A DNA stretch of 64,000 nucleotides from Blastobasis lacticolella (Eukaryota; Arthropoda; Insecta; Lepidoptera; Blastobasidae): positions 16,750,001-16,814,000 of the forward strand of contig LR990056.1 of assembly GCA_905147135.1 (NCBI GenBank), given 5' to 3'. Position 1 is the first letter of the stretch; each line of letters starts with the position of its first letter. The translations under genes were made by a program, and so were the position numbers. The notes under the pieces were generated by a model. That model had not been told where the DNA came from, ran no database searches, and was given only the letters and a program-made list of their open reading frames with translations. Below, piece after piece: positions 43,616 to 55,400 of this stretch.

Positions 43616-44135
43616 ATACGGATAGAAGTCATTGCTTTTAAGAGGTCGGTAATATATTAATATAGGCATGTTTCGAAATGTTATAGGAAACGTTGACTAT
43701 TAGCACAGAATACTAACACTAAGTAATAGTTATACTTTATGAGTAAGAATGCGATAGACCACATAAACAAAACTAAAACTTAAACTAAACTAAAAAAGAA
43801 TCTGATTAGCAGGCATTCCATCAACGACAATATCTCTTACTTTTGCGGTGGAAAAAGTAGGTATTATGACTAACCTTATCTTTGTACTAAAATATGCAAG
43901 TCTATATCGTGTTCTCCATTATCTGATAAATTCCGTCCCATAGATATGGAACCTACGCGTTCAATCAATATCATTGGTGCGGATTCTTCAGAGCACACAG
44001 TTACATATCGAGATCACTTATCGTTTCGAGATAAAATTCCTGATAATTTTTGGGACTAATACCGATTGAAAGTGCGCAATAAGTATGTAGGTTCAATACT
44101 TACAAAAGAATTTGAATCTTTGTCGTCATCAAGAA
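43616..44135. other. AT-rich DNA with no recognised gene
   Basis: Nothing is recognised on either strand. Confidence 0.45.
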
Positions 44136-44342
44136 CCTCACATCACAGCCATAACAATCCACTGCAGGACTTCGGGCCTCTCCCACGAAAGGGAAGGTCG
44201 TTACCATAATCTCCACGCTTGGCAGGCGGGTTGGAGATCGCAGTGTTATAAATATAACTATGGAAAACGTTGCAACCCATTTTTCAGCCTACGGATACAC
44301 TAGATCTTTTGCCTCGAAAACATCAGTCGCTTTGTACCTGTA
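44136..44342 (-). mobile_element. Repeat J, 5' end missing
   Basis: Reversed J: CCATAACAATCCACTGCAGG, CTCTCCCACGAAAGGGAAGG, GGTTGGAGATCGCAGTG, ending in CATCAGTCGCTTTGTAC. The GGCCGTGTGG start is lost. Confidence 0.8.
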
Positions 44343-45089
44343 AAGAACCTAAAGGAGGAGAATAACGAAAAACATATATGCAAGTAATATAAATAAAAAA
44401 ATTAAGACATTTATTCACTCATTCAATAAAAAGAAAAAGAAATTATCTAACTTAAAATATGTAAAAAATTTGGGCCGTGTGGAAGCGTACCCTTGATGCT
44501 GGCAGCATTACCTCTCTCAATAGCAATACTTATTCTTTGTGCGAGGTAGCTGCCAGCTCTTCGGTCACCTGTAATTAAGTACCTAAGTACGTAGTTTCGT
44601 AACACTTGTATGTCATACAAGCTACTCTTGAATCAACTAAGCCAAGCCAGTGACTCCTCTCTCTCTTTGCTGTACCCGATCCGGGTCGTGTTGTAGTGTT
44701 GATTCTTATCATTATTATAACACCTTTATTATTATGTAACATATGGAATTTGAAATAAAGAAATTGAAATTGTAAAGGAGTGAATGGAAGCATAGGAAGG
44801 GGAAGCTCGAGATGTATATATCACGATCATATAAGAGATATTGTAAAGAGAGATCAGCGGGGCTATTGGCTAACTCAGTTGGCAACTGTATTTGACACTA
44901 GATAATTCTGCACCACGTCATCTACGTTGAAAACTGGCAATAGCGTCTACCAAATTAGAGTAGTGTCAGATTTTTTTATGTCAAATTCAGTTGTCCACTG
45001 AGATAGCCGATAGGCCCTCAGGTCCTTAAACCTACGAGCATGTATGAATGTTGATGAAGGTCGAAGAAGCGACGGAGATCTGTCAGGGC
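44343..45089. other. Unassigned DNA with a LINE-like tail
   Basis: 44700-44776 ends TGGAATTTGAAATAAAGAAA then TTGAAATTG, which resembles a LINE 3' end in plus orientation. No protein is readable upstream. Confidence 0.4.
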
Positions 45090-45505
45090 TTCGATTCTGG
45101 TACGGAAATCGTCTCAGTTGCAGTAACATTACAATTGCATCGCATGTCAAACGTGTGATTGTTATTCAAATGACAGATGTTGAGTTGCAACATTCATGAG
45201 TTCGAACTTTTCCACAATTCGTTTTCTGGTACTTTTGTTGTATTATGGTTTTATATGGCTGTTGGTACTCCAATAAATAAATAATTTGCTAAGTTGCATC
45301 TTCCATAGTTGTCAAACTGCCTTCAATTCTGTCAACGAAAACGTGTCAAAGGTCGAACAATGATTTAACTGCAATTTAACTGGGATGATGCTGGGACTGA
45401 CTCGATACCTCGACGTAGTTATAGTAACATCACAGTTACATTGCAACATAATAACAACTGCATTGCACACCAGAATCGGTACCCTGGACCGTATCAAGTG
45501 GAACG
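45090..45505 (-). mobile_element. About 400-bp TIR element, right copy of an inverted pair
   Basis: Near-identical reverse complement of 42915-43315 along its whole length, from TTCGATTCTGGTACGGAAAT to CACACCAGAATCGGTACCCT. Differences are a few substitutions and a 10-15 base change near 45360. Confidence 0.85.
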
Positions 45506-46291
45506 ATGTTGTCTCTGCCTACCCCTAGGAGAAAACGGGTGACGATATGTATGTATGTATGGTTCCTTATACTTTTTTACTATTTTGGAACAGCCACGTA
45601 ACATTTCGTATTTTTCTTCAAACCCAACGGCGTACACGCGTACACGAAATAAATAATAATAAAACTATTTTTCATTGAATACCATAGAAGTATAGTACTT
45701 AACAAGACCATTCCAAAGAGCACAAACAAGGTGGAGTTACCTATCTTCTTGCGTGCATTAGTTCCTATGACCACCTTCCGACTCCATCGTCAGACCAGCT
45801 CAATGGTACCATATTAATGCATTGTGATCCAAGTTACATAGCTATATCAAATTTCAGCTATTGTACGCATATAAGTGGGTCAAATTAGGATTGCAAGATT
45901 TAAAGAAAAAAAAAAAAAATTATTTCAGACAATGTCCATTTGACTTAGTAAAAAAAAACATTCATGACTTACAAACTACATTAGCAAATCAAATTTATTA
46001 CTGAAATTAAGATGTCAAATTTAAAATTAAATCAGCTATACAAATTAAAATGCCAGTTAAACTTACAGTGCAAAATGTCAGAAAAATAATAATTTAGAAT
46101 ATAAAATGTCATGTGTCATGTCATGATTTGCCCAGAACATACATAGTTACATATAAACATTGAAAGTTAAATAATAGCTTGTAAAAAATCTTGATGTAGT
46201 AACCGAGGTGTTTGTATCAAACAAAACTACACCAGACACAAAACTACAATCTGTAAACTGGATCCACGGAGAATGTTATTAAATAGCTTAC
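45506..46291. other. AT-rich DNA with no recognised gene
   Basis: It contains ATGTATGTATGTATGG (about 45547) and A-runs at 45907-45919 and 45951-45959. Words of the type AAAATGTCA recur at 46074-46120. No gene is recognised. Confidence 0.4.
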
Positions 46292-46432
46292 GATGTTGCG
46301 TGCGCATAGTACAGTTCATATTTAGCATGGTACCCGCCGAATATGTAAATATCCACTTTCTGTACGCAATTTGTGTGGCCAAGGCAGCGTGAAGGAGTTT
46401 GAATCTCGTCTTGCACTATCATTGTTACGTAT
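46292..46432 (-). CDS. Possible kelch-repeat exon
   Basis: On the minus strand a 141-base segment lies between AAGCAG (acceptor, ending 46433) and a GTAAGC donor (46291-46286). Its frame includes IQTPSRCLGHTNCVQKVDIY followed by IFGGYHAKYEL, matching the kelch-blade pattern R-x-x-H...[IV]-Y-[IV]-F-G-G-Y. Kelch proteins fold into beta-propellers used in E3 ligase adaptors or actin binding; the blade resembles those of KLHDC3-type proteins. The length is a multiple of three and both borders are phase 2. No partner exon was found on either side, so this may be an isolated exon of a long gene or a decayed pseudogene fragment. Confidence 0.35.
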
Positions 46433-46755
46433 CTGCTTGCGTTGAATGGAACATTAAAGTTGAAGATAGGAGTTTGAGTTCAACCACATCAAAGGGTACG
46501 GTTTTACTTCCTAGTTCGCCTTTTCTTTTCACTTACTTACTTCATTTATATACGGGACTAAATAAATAAAACCGTTTATTACACCTATCTCACATATAGC
46601 ACAGTACCTTTGGGCACAATACATGGCATACAGTAGACAAGAAACGATGAGAAAGGGACAACGCTACGGGCGTAAGTGTGTATGTTGCATTTCTCGTGTT
46701 GATTTGCTGTAAGTATACTTATATTAATACGTACGATGTAATCAATATTAAATTG

Positions 46756-47013
46756 GCCGTGTGGTGTCCGGCAGAGGAGAATAGCACCAACCCCTTACAC
46801 TCGTGGGTGTCGTACAAGGTGACTAATGTTTTCGAGGCAAAGCTTTTAGTCTCCGTAGGCTGGAAAATGGGCAGCAGGTTTTTCCATAGCTATATTTATA
46901 ACACTGCGCTCTCCAATCCGCCTGTCAAGCGTGGAGATTATGGCAATAACATCTCCTTTCGTTTGAGAGGCCCTAAATCCTGCAGTGTACTGTTACGGGC
47001 TGTGATGATGAAT
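46756..47013 (+). mobile_element. Repeat J, full length, plus orientation
   Basis: It reads GGCCGTGTGGTGTCCGGCAG, AATAGCACCAACCCCTTACA, GGCTGGAAAATGGGCAGCAG, CGTGGAGATTATGGCAATAA, CCTGCAGTGTACTGTTACGG and ends GCTGTGATGATGA. It is the reference copy for orientation. Confidence 0.85.
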
Positions 47014-47329
47014 ACTGAACAGGTATTTATAAGCGTTCATGCCGATCAGTATCCATTTGTCGCAGCAAAATTGTAGACATGAAGGAAAACGTAGTATTTC
47101 TATCTATTGCATTATTTTTGTCTTCTTACTGTCCTACCTATATACAAGTATGATAATGTTAGCATAAAAAGTGTGTCCATATTGTAAATATCATTAGCAT
47201 TTCGTTCAAACATGCACATCAGCCGTCGTTTTGTAATACTGGTATAGTCTAATCATTTTCTTTTAAATATCGTAGATTTCTAAAACGATTCTAACGTACT
47301 TAATTCAGCAATGTAACACATCATCATTA

Positions 47330-47585
47330 TTTGAGTGGTTCAGTGGTCAACATGCCACGGTCTGCCACGCAAGAGGTCCCGGGTTCGATTCCCGGCCGGG
47401 CAGAAATTGAAATGATGAATTTTAATTTCTGTTACGGGTCTGGGTGTTCTATGTATAATAAGTATATATTTAAAAGTATGTAAGTAGTTTATCAGTTATC
47501 TAGCACCCATAACACAAGCTTTGCTTACTTTGGGGCTAGATGGCGTTGTGTGAATTTGTCCACGGTTATTTATTTATTATTTATT
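47330..47585 (+). mobile_element. SINE-A, full length reference copy
   Basis: A box TGGTTCAGTGG (about 47336-47346) and B box GGTTCGATTCC (47382-47392) form a tRNA-like pol III promoter. The body follows: TTAATTTCTGTTACGGGTCT, TAGTTTATCAGTTATCTAGC, ACAAGCTTTGCTTACTTTGG, GATGGCGTTGTGTG. The tail is ATTTATTTATTATTTATTAA. Confidence 0.9.
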
Positions 47586-48599
47586 AACAAGATTAAAAAA
47601 AAAATTATAGAATTTGTATAAAAATTATGCCGATACCGTCAACTTGTCTATCACACGTTATATTGCCACAACACGTGTGGCGTGCTCGTGATGTCCAATA
47701 TGCAGATTATATAGGTATCAGCGTACATTTGGGTGTAATAAGTATCAATAAATATATCTTTGTTACGAGTCCCCAGTCCCAAGACAGTAATAGCTTAGCT
47801 TCTAGGGCCAGTGACTACTCGCTCTCTCTACAAAACAGAGGTATTTTGTTTGCAAAAAAGTTGCTTGTCGAAAGAATGGTAGTTTTCCTAAGATAATGAT
47901 GTTACAACATGTGCCACTATATAGTAATCTGATTAAATAGGGTATCACAAAAATTTGTCTCTTCCGGAGAAAATTTTGGTAAAAAAAATTTCTTGTGCGA
48001 GTTTTTAAGACACCTACCTAATATTACAGCAGCGCAGGAATGAGTCCTGGGCCCTTGCCTTTAAAGAGCATGGCATGTTAACCAACTGAACCACTGAAAT
48101 CGTAAAATATAACAAACAACCATTTTATTAAGTATGTATCAATAAATACGTGTATACTTCAGCTACGATAGAGGTTCTCATTTACATACTGTTAATTAAG
48201 ATTTCAATCGAATAAACGATCGATATTATCGAGTCTTTGTTAACGAGGTAATTATAGACATCGATTATTATCGTCGATAAATTAATACAACGTAGTTTGC
48301 ACATAGGCGTGATGAATGGACACGTTTATTTTTGTTTCAAACTAAACTCGCGTTCTTTACACATATTAATATATATTATATTAGGCAGGACTTACACGTG
48401 ACGTACCCTTTCGAAATATTTTATACTAGTGGGCTTTCCCTACCCTACCCTACCCTACATCTATCCTACAATACGCTATCCTACACCTACGTGACCTTCT
48501 TTACCCCTACTTATCCTTTTTTTACATTTGAAATCGAGAGTGAGTACTTTCGGAATATTAAATACTACATTTCGCCCGCGACTTCATTCTCGTAGAGTT
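47586..48599. other. AT-rich DNA with no recognised gene
   Basis: A (CCCTA)4 run lies at about 48436-48457 within a repeat that leads into TTCGCCCGCGACTTCATT (48571-48590), a common lepidopteran repeat in reverse orientation. Confidence 0.45.
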
Positions 48600-48890
48600 A
48601 TTTTTTAATTTTTTATTAGCAAACATTGACATTTCCTTACATTTGACATCAGCTTACCTGATGGAAAGCGGCGATGAGGTCGAAGGTGTAGCATGCGTGC
48701 CTAGAAGATACATATTCACTGTTGACTTGAAGACACCAAGATTATGCTTATCGGGGAACAGTGACCCAGGCAGAGAGTTCCAGTCCTTTGCAGCGCGCAT
48801 AAGAAAAGTTGTTGAAAAACTGGTATACATTCTTGCGGGAACAACATCGCTAATAAATATGGAATATGTGCTATTCTGACGGAATACGTC
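48600..48890 (-). mobile_element. LINE 3' segment related to 14860-15480
   Basis: Reversed order of the interrupted element in the dynein-docking intron: CAGCTTACCTGATGGAAAGC, GAGGTCGAAGGTGTAGCATG, GCCTAGAAGATACATATTC, GGGGAACAGTGACCCAGGCA. Here it is uninterrupted. Confidence 0.7.
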
Positions 48891-49317
48891 TCAGCCTACC
48901 CCTATGGGATACGGCGTGAGTGTGAATGTATGTACACCATGCTACACTAAAAACTTTCTAAACATAGGTATGACGCTTATATCCAAAAATAATCATGATC
49001 TGACCCACTATAGCAACAAAGTAGCTCATCGTATAGCATTATAATCATGACAGGTGCTAATGAAGCGTTGTTGAACCTTTACTGTAACCTTTATTAAAGG
49101 TCGGCGTTGTTAACCGGCGCGTGCGCATCTTGTTATTCGTTCAACGGTGACCTTTAATTCGCAGCTGGCTCACTCTTTTAGACAAAAAAATAGGCAATTT
49201 AAATAGGGAACGGCATTGTAGACTTTGTAGTATTCGCATTTTTTGTTTGTTTCATTTTATGGTAAGTTACTTACGTATATGTAACATGTAGGTAATTTAA
49301 TGTCAATACACTAACTG
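48891..49317. other. Unassigned intergenic DNA
   Basis: The start (48891-48930, CAGCCTACCCCTATGGGATA) is a repeat scrap also found at about 63300. The rest is unassigned. Confidence 0.4.
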
Positions 49318-49515
49318 ATGTTCTTACGGTGAGGGAAAACATCGTGATGAAATCTGCACATTCAGACGACTGAATGTGCAGATTCTGGCTCCCCTGGTAG
49401 TAGTGTCACGGAGGTCAGCTGGCAGTCGCTCCACTGTAATTGCCTGATCTGCGAATTCCTGGTTAATGTTCAAGGCGGACTCCAGGACCCCGGGACATTA
49501 ACGCCAAGATGATTA
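49318..49515 (+). mobile_element. SINE-B, 5' truncated
   Basis: GGGAAAACATCGTGATGAAA, GGTCAGCTGGCAGTCGCTCC, GGACCCCGGGACATTAAC and the tail GCCAAGATGAT. The tRNA head is missing. Confidence 0.85.
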
Positions 49516-49559
49516 TTTTATTTTATTAGTGTCAATACAATTATGTTCTTTGTATCTTA

Positions 49560-49615
49560 ATTTTTTTATACCACTCAAGTGGCAAACAAGCCTACGGCTG
49601 CCTGATGGTAAAGCT
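49560..49615 (-). mobile_element. LINE-E 3' UTR scrap
   Basis: TTTTTATACCACTCAAGTGG and CAAACAAGCCTACGGCTGCC are the reversed LINE-E UTR. Confidence 0.55.
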
Positions 49616-49679
49616 CGGGATCACTCAGCGAGTGATGGAAGGAGCTATTAATGAAAGAGAGAAATTATATTTCCGCGTC

Positions 49680-49950
49680 ACTTTTTAGGGTTCCGAACCA
49701 AAATGGCGAAGGAACCCGTATTGATTCGCACCGGAGTCTGACAGAGTTGAGACGGACAGGTCAACTCGTATCTCTGAAAGGTGACAGTTGGAACAGTAAT
49801 TCTTTTGTGGTTTGTATTGCGATGTCTGAGATAATAGGGGACAATAGTACCGTAGAGAAAAAAAATACTACATATAAATAGTACCCTACGATCGGTGTCT
49901 TGAGCTGTCATCCATAGACTAATACTAGCGGCAGTCACCACCATTTATCG
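49680..49950. repeat. Common intergenic repeat (TTTTTAGGGTTCCG type)
   Basis: It starts TTTTTAGGGTTCCGAACC and ends in AAATAGTACCCTACGATCGG. The start matches a repeat I know from many moth genomes. Open frames on both strands across it (49651-49881 and 49678-49944) are products of the repeat, not genes. Confidence 0.45.
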
Positions 49951-50157
49951 AGTAGCAAACTACCCTTGAAGCCACGTGAATGACGTCTAATACAATATAC
50001 TGTACCTACCTATAGCATACAAGTCTAATAAGTACCTACCTAATAGACTTAATTGCAAAATCGATACTCTTTAGCTGTGTATTAGTTAGTAAGGTGACCC
50101 GTGTGGCGATGAAAACCGGTCGATAAGGCAATGACCACTATACTCGTACTGTATCAC

Positions 50158-50404
50158 ATCCTAACAGTCCACTACAGGACTAAGGGCCTCTCCCACGAAA
50201 GGGGAGGATATTGCCATAATCTCCACGCTTGGCAGGCGGGTTGGAGAACGCAGTGATATGAATATAACAATGGAAAACGCTGCTGTCCATTTCCCAGCCT
50301 ACGGAGACTCTAGATCTTTTGCCTCGAAACATTTGTCGCCTTTTACAACACCCACGAGTGTAAGGGGTTTGTGCTATTCTACTCTGCCGGACACCACACG
50401 GGCG
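50158..50404 (-). mobile_element. Repeat J, near full length
   Basis: Reversed J: CTAACAGTCCACTACAGGAC, CTCCCACGAAAGGGGAGGAT, GGTTGGAGAACGCAGTG, CACGAGTGTAAGGGGTTTG, CCGGACACCACACGG. Confidence 0.85.
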
Positions 50405-50999
50405 GCTTGCCTGTTAGACATAAAATATGTTTTTAGATTTTTTCCCATTTCCGATAGTTTTGACAATGACATAATTAGGCACACAATAGCTCAAATTAAA
50501 CTGTCTGACTCTCTCATCACATTTTAATCGTACCCGGACACGAACATTTTCATAAACCAATCGCATCTCAACAAAGCCTCGATCAATAAACAGTAAATGC
50601 CGAATGAGGTCACAGCCGAAGTCTGACCAATGGCTGAACCTAAACCGCAGGTTTCACATCGGTGGGCATGATGTCAGAGACCTGCTTGGTAATCTGATGA
50701 TTAAGATATTTGCTTGGATGATTGGTTTGCGTCATGTAGTTTTTGTTACAATATTTCATTTAGGCGACAAACGAGCAACTGTCCCGAATAACCACAGACC
50801 AGATGTATTTGGTTTTGGATGCGTAATGGATAGTTTTTTCAAAGTGAATACGCAGTCATTGAAGGTAGCAATAAAAATCACCTGTCTGAGCTTTCTGCTC
50901 CAAAAAATCGCACTAAAACTAATACTACTTAGTAATGAGAGCCATTAATGAGTAATAACTTAATTTATTTTTCCAGTAACATTAGAGAAATGATTTTTG
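50405..50999. other. AT-rich DNA with an unexplained open frame
   Basis: A 114-codon plus frame at 50604-50948 has no recognised domain and low-complexity end; probably chance. Confidence 0.35.
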
Positions 51000-51141
51000 G
51001 CTGCTTGTGTGAGGTTAGCATTAAACTAATGCACATAATTCGGAAAAGAGTCATTGGTACATAACCGCAATGGAATTCGAATTCGGTACCTCTCGCCTAC
51101 GAGTCGAATAACTTAACCACTCGGTCCTGACGCTCCTAGTA
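51000..51141 (-). mobile_element. SINE-B tRNA-like head only
   Basis: Reversed head: AAAGAGTCATTGGTACATAA, then B box in GGAATTCGAATTCGGTACC and A box in TAACTTAACCACTCGG. The body toward the 3' end is missing. Confidence 0.75.
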
Positions 51142-52320
51142 TCATGGGTTAAAGAGTAATAAAAAAACAACTTCCGCGTTGAGAACGGAAGGTACCAGGG
51201 CAGCATAGGTTGGTAGCAGCTGCCGGGGGCGGCGTGTGCGCCGATGCGGCTCGGCACATCTGGTTCGCGCGTTATGGGTTTCGATTTAAAAAACAGAAGG
51301 GACTATTTTAGAAGCAATTATTGCGGGAACACTTTTTTGAATTATTTGTCTGTTTTTATAAAGTTTTATAGAATCGACTTGTTATAAAGAGGTAGACTTT
51401 ATTTAGTACCTTACGAAACTTTGCTCATGAACTTCTTTAGTCATATTAATATTGATTGCCGGTGATGTATTTTATATGTGTGTAGTTTTTTCTGTACGAT
51501 GCCTAGACTGACTACTTGTCATCATCGTCATCATCTGAGCGGTCAGTCCCGGCTTCTGTAAGGCTCCGCTTTCCGACTAATTGTCCTCCATTTCGCCCGG
51601 TCTCGGGCATCCTCGCGTCGTAACCCATACTAGACCTCGTCTAATCTAAAATGACGCGCCCCACTATCGCATTAACGCACACAAGCAAGTTTAAAATATG
51701 GACGCAATACATATACAAATGCCGTTGTAATTGGTCATTCAGTTGCCGGTGAGATTCAAACGTAGCAGCACGCGTCGTTCATTGGCTCCCACACAGATGA
51801 AGTGTCTTTATCAATATTTGCACTCACACATCGAAATCAACTAAGTAGTGGGGCGCGTCATCTTAGACTAGACGAGCTCTACTAGACTGACTACTTAAGT
51901 ACTCTACTCGTTGTGACTATGATTTATAAGCTTACTGTCATTAGCACAGAAATCTACAGAACATTAGATCAGTAGTTTTTGAGTTTATCACGAACAGGCA
52001 AGGCGTGGGACTTTCTTTTATAATATGTAGTGAACAAAATATGTAGTAATGGTGATAATCACGCCCGCGTTACTACACAACTACACATGCTTACGCTTTG
52101 AAAAGTGTCAATTACACAGTTACGTCAATATGTAATTATCTCGTTATTCTCGTTAACCGTTACAACAACAACGGTTAATTATACGAGGTTGAATCGTTGC
52201 GTAGCCCTGCGACTTCCGTGCGGCGTTCTTTTAGAGAATTTGCCATGTGTTTTTTTTAGTTTTACGTAAGATTTGTACATCTGAATTGTTGGCAACAGGT
52301 TTTTGCTTAGCTGGCTTAGC
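51142..52320. other. Intergenic DNA, one GC-rich pocket
   Basis: 51205-51260 is GC-rich; a minus-strand frame through it is not supported. 51525-51630 contains a reversed RTE-like tail (GTCATCATCTGAGCGG-type with CTTCTGTAAGGCTCCGCTTT). Otherwise unassigned. Confidence 0.35.
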
Positions 52321-52324
52321 TAGG

Positions 52325-52450
52325 TTAGATAGATAGATGTACTCTTTATTGCACACAAAATTACAAAAAAAGAATTTCGTTACACGTCATAAAATTATTA
52401 TAAATAATATTACAATTATTTAACTTAATACAAAATTGTGTTAAATAAAC
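52325..52450 (-). mobile_element. LINE 3' tail (reverse)
   Basis: GATAGATAGATGTACTCTTT then ATTGCACACAAAATTAC is the reverse complement of a LINE end with AATAAAGAGTACATCTATC. No coding part. Confidence 0.5.
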
Positions 52451-52665
52451 GAATTTCCAGTTTCTGATGGTATCGTATCTCCCGACTAGAAGGCCCGATT
52501 TTGATTCGGTTTCTTTTGTTTGTAAGTCATATAGATTCTAAGCTTTATTACACGTGGCTTTCTTCCCATAACTCTCCACTCATTTGAAGATTGTTAGGGG
52601 TACATTAAAGCTTGTTTTTTGGTGAATAAATAGTTAAATATTTTAGTAATTAGGTATTGTATTCG

Positions 52666-52842
52666 AACCTGTGTAACCATGATCCAATCTGGTCAGGTTC
52701 CCCTGGTTGCAGGGTCATGGAGGTCAGCTGGCAGTCGCTCCACTGCAATTACAGAACCTGCCAAATGCTGGATCATGGTCAAGGCGGACCCCGGGGCCTC
52801 GTGCGCGAGAGCACAACCGAGACATTAGCGTCAAGATGATGA
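52666..52842 (+). mobile_element. SINE-B, 5' truncated
   Basis: TGTAACCATGATCCAATCTG, GGTCAGCTGGCAGTCGCTCC, CCTCGTGCGCGAGAGCAC, and tail CGTCAAGATGATGAT. Confidence 0.85.
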
Positions 52843-53227
52843 TATTGTATTCGTACCTGTAGTGTCCCTTGTCGAGACACTCTCAAACACCACCGAACCC
52901 AGGCAGATCTCTCTTTTGGACTCTATACGCCGTAAAAACATGCTCGGGAAGGAATATTCCACGCTCAATAATTCCAGCGGAAGTACACATATAAAACGGC
53001 AAGGAAACATCGTTTGTCAGTGAAATTATCGATCTAACACCGGGGCTGGTAACGACAACCTTTACCCCAAGGTCGTGGGTGTGGGCGTAAAATAGGCTGT
53101 TGGGTAAACTGTAGCTTTTGTAACTGCGACTTGGAAATGTCGGAGAACACCCGACCAGTTTATATGTGGGTACTCAAATATTTTCTTATCTAGTGAACTA
53201 TTTGAAGGGAATAAAGCTAAGAAAGTA
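52843..53227. other. Unassigned DNA
   Basis: 52855-53010 resembles a decayed LINE 3' segment by composition, with no readable frame. Confidence 0.3.
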
Positions 53228-53325
53228 TAAAATTAGTTTATCAGTCCTTTAACACCCATATCACAAGCTTTGCTTACTTTGGGGCTAACAGCGCTGTGTG
53301 AAACTGTCCAAGCATATTTGATTAT
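53228..53325 (+). mobile_element. SINE-A, 5' truncated
   Basis: TTAGTTTATCAGTCCTTTAA, ACAAGCTTTGCTTACTTTGG and AGCGCTGTGTGAAACTGTCC match the 3' half of SINE-A. Confidence 0.8.
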
Positions 53326-53838
53326 ATCTAAACGGATGTTAGATTTAATTTATCAGTAGGTCATCATCTACCACTTTCCTACTCTCCGCCCAGGATTATG
53401 AATGTTCCGAAGATATGTTTAATTTGGTGCCACTGTCACTTATCCGTTTCCGCACCCTTCGACGATGGGATAGATTTCATCCACACTCAGATGCCTGGCA
53501 TCCAACTAGCCTCTTGTAGGAATTCATCCCTGATACCCGTAGTAACATGATACCATGTTGTATCAGTAGTAGGTTATATTGCAAAATAAAAAATGGTGCG
53601 ATCTCTGCTGAATAGTAATCATGACTCATGATTCGAATCATGACACAGCAGCCCGGTCCAGTCAGGTCGGTACCGTTGCCAAATGACGATGACCCCAGAC
53701 AGACTATATACCTAATAGGAAAAGGCTTCATTTCAATTTTGTGCCATTTTATGACACTATAATTTGTGAGTGTTTGTTTTGTAACAATATAAATCCTCCA
53801 TCGATTTAAATAAAATCTGTACCTAATTGCCTATTCGA
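53326..53838. other. Unassigned DNA
   Basis: No gene or shared repeat is recognised. Confidence 0.4.
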
Positions 53839-53839
53839 G

Positions 53840-54185
53840 ATCCCTGCTGAGATTTTGCCAAATGAGTGCAACGTGGAGTTCTTTAAGAATAGTGTGGGTT
53901 TTTATGAAGTCGGCAACGTGCTTATGATACCCAAGAGGCTGGGGTAAACACTTCTTTTTCTTTATTTTTATTGCCTCTTCCGTCGACCGTTGACCAGGAC
54001 GTCTGCAACCTGGAGAGCGGATGCGGTGCCGGTCTTTGAAGTGCCTGTAGACATTTCTTTTGAAGAACCCCATGTTGCAGTGCAAAGGGAAAACCTTCGA
54101 GAGGGAGCTCGAGATGTGGACATCTTGCACGTGCGCGGTAAAATGGAAAAATGTGGTAACTGCTTACCATCAAGCGTGTCGCCTC
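53840..54185. mobile_element. Two opposed Jockey-like LINE tails
   Basis: 53840-53945 is plus-sense (AACGTGGAGTTCTTTAAGAA), a decayed LINE-E-like tail. 53950-54185 is minus-sense: LSKVFPLHCNMGFFKRNVYR then HFKDRHRIRSPGCRRPGQ, and the UTR TTACCATCAAGCGTG reversed. They are separated by an A/T run near 53955-53970. Confidence 0.7.
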
Positions 54186-54904
54186 GTTGTTTACCACCGC
54201 AGTGGTGATATTTTTTAGGAATTGATGGTGCTGTAGGTAAGGTCTGAAGTAGGTTACGTTCGTTTCAACTGTGACTAGGCACCGAGAAGCCTCAATTACA
54301 TTTTTTCGATTCATGTACTTAGTTACTTCACTGACTCAGCGACCCGAAATGGATCTTGGCCTCTGACACTAGAATTCTCCATTGGTCCCTATCCTGCACG
54401 ATTTCTTAATTTCTATTGTTCCCAGTGAGTTATCTGGAGTTCGCGCAGAGTGTTCTGGTCTTTGAGTCATTTATGTATATGTGTTTATTTGTTTGTTTGG
54501 ATGTTTGTTCATCCACATGCGCGTAGCGATGAACTGACGACCTGGGGTAAGTGACGATTAACGAAGTCACCCAGAACTCAGAGTGTTTTTTTGTTATTTT
54601 ATACGATAAGCAAACAGGTAAGCGGGCCACCTGCTGGAAAGTGGTCACCGCTGGTCAGAGTGAATATTTATCAATTTATTTATATATTTGCGCATTTTTT
54701 GAAATGTTGTCTGTCCATACACCAAAGGCGGTCAAGCGTGAAGCGCTTGATTTATATCTGCGCCGGGTTTTAACAGTGAGATCGTGAAATCTAATGGTAT
54801 TTATATTTGTTTGCGAAAAAGTGACGTTTTTAAAAATGGCATTGATTTTTTTTCGATTACTGATAACTGATTTTCACACTATGAGATAACACCTTCCTAA
54901 TCTT
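54186..54904. other. Unassigned DNA with a LINE-D-like tail scrap
   Basis: 54598-54655 (AAACAGGTAAGCGGGCCACC, GAAAGTGGTCACCGC) is a reversed LINE-D-type UTR. The rest is unassigned. Confidence 0.45.
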
Positions 54905-55400
54905 TAGGTAGACATAGTAAAAAACAAAGTCGCTTTCCGCCGTATGCCTATGTATCAATGCAAAACATGTTTCTATCTATCTATGCTTAGATCTTTTAAA
55001 CTACGTAAAGAATTTTTAATGTGGTTGTCAGCAATAGATAGAGTGATCTAAGAGAAATGTTTATAAGCAAGGGTAGGAAAAAAAAAATATTGTCTCATCA
55101 CATAGGTGTCTGTGATCAAAACAACAATTTAACGTACGTACAATAAAAACCTGCGTAAGAGACTGGTGTCCGCACTAGGTAATAAATACCTGTTTCACAG
55201 ATCACCAGGCCCCCAGACCATTGGAGTGTAACCTAGTGCAAAATTGTTTACTCTATGTTAGACAAAAAATATAACATATGAGAAGAAAGGTAGGGGTTAA
55301 GTAGGTGTATATAGGGGTAGGGCGCCACGCGAACGAAGTCGCGCCGTGTCCGATAGTAAAGAAATAAATTCAATCGAAATCGGTTCAAACAAACAAACAA
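54905..55400 (+). mobile_element. Repeat H copy with internal insertion
   Basis: CTTAGATCTTTTAAACTACG (54979) and an AAGGGTAGG stretch match H. The expected CACGCGAACGAAGTCGCGCC end appears only at about 55326, so an unassigned segment lies between. Confidence 0.45.

Noticed and set aside
48436..48457. (CCCTA)n run that could be telomeric
   Set aside because: Insect telomeres use TTAGG (CCTAA on the other strand); this is CCCTA, only about four units long, and continues into a common interspersed repeat.
49651..49944. Overlapping open frames on both strands
   Set aside because: They lie in a common intergenic repeat and have no protein features.
51051..51257. Minus-strand frame through a GC-rich pocket
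   Set aside because: It starts at a non-ATG codon, runs into a SINE-B head and has no recognised motif.
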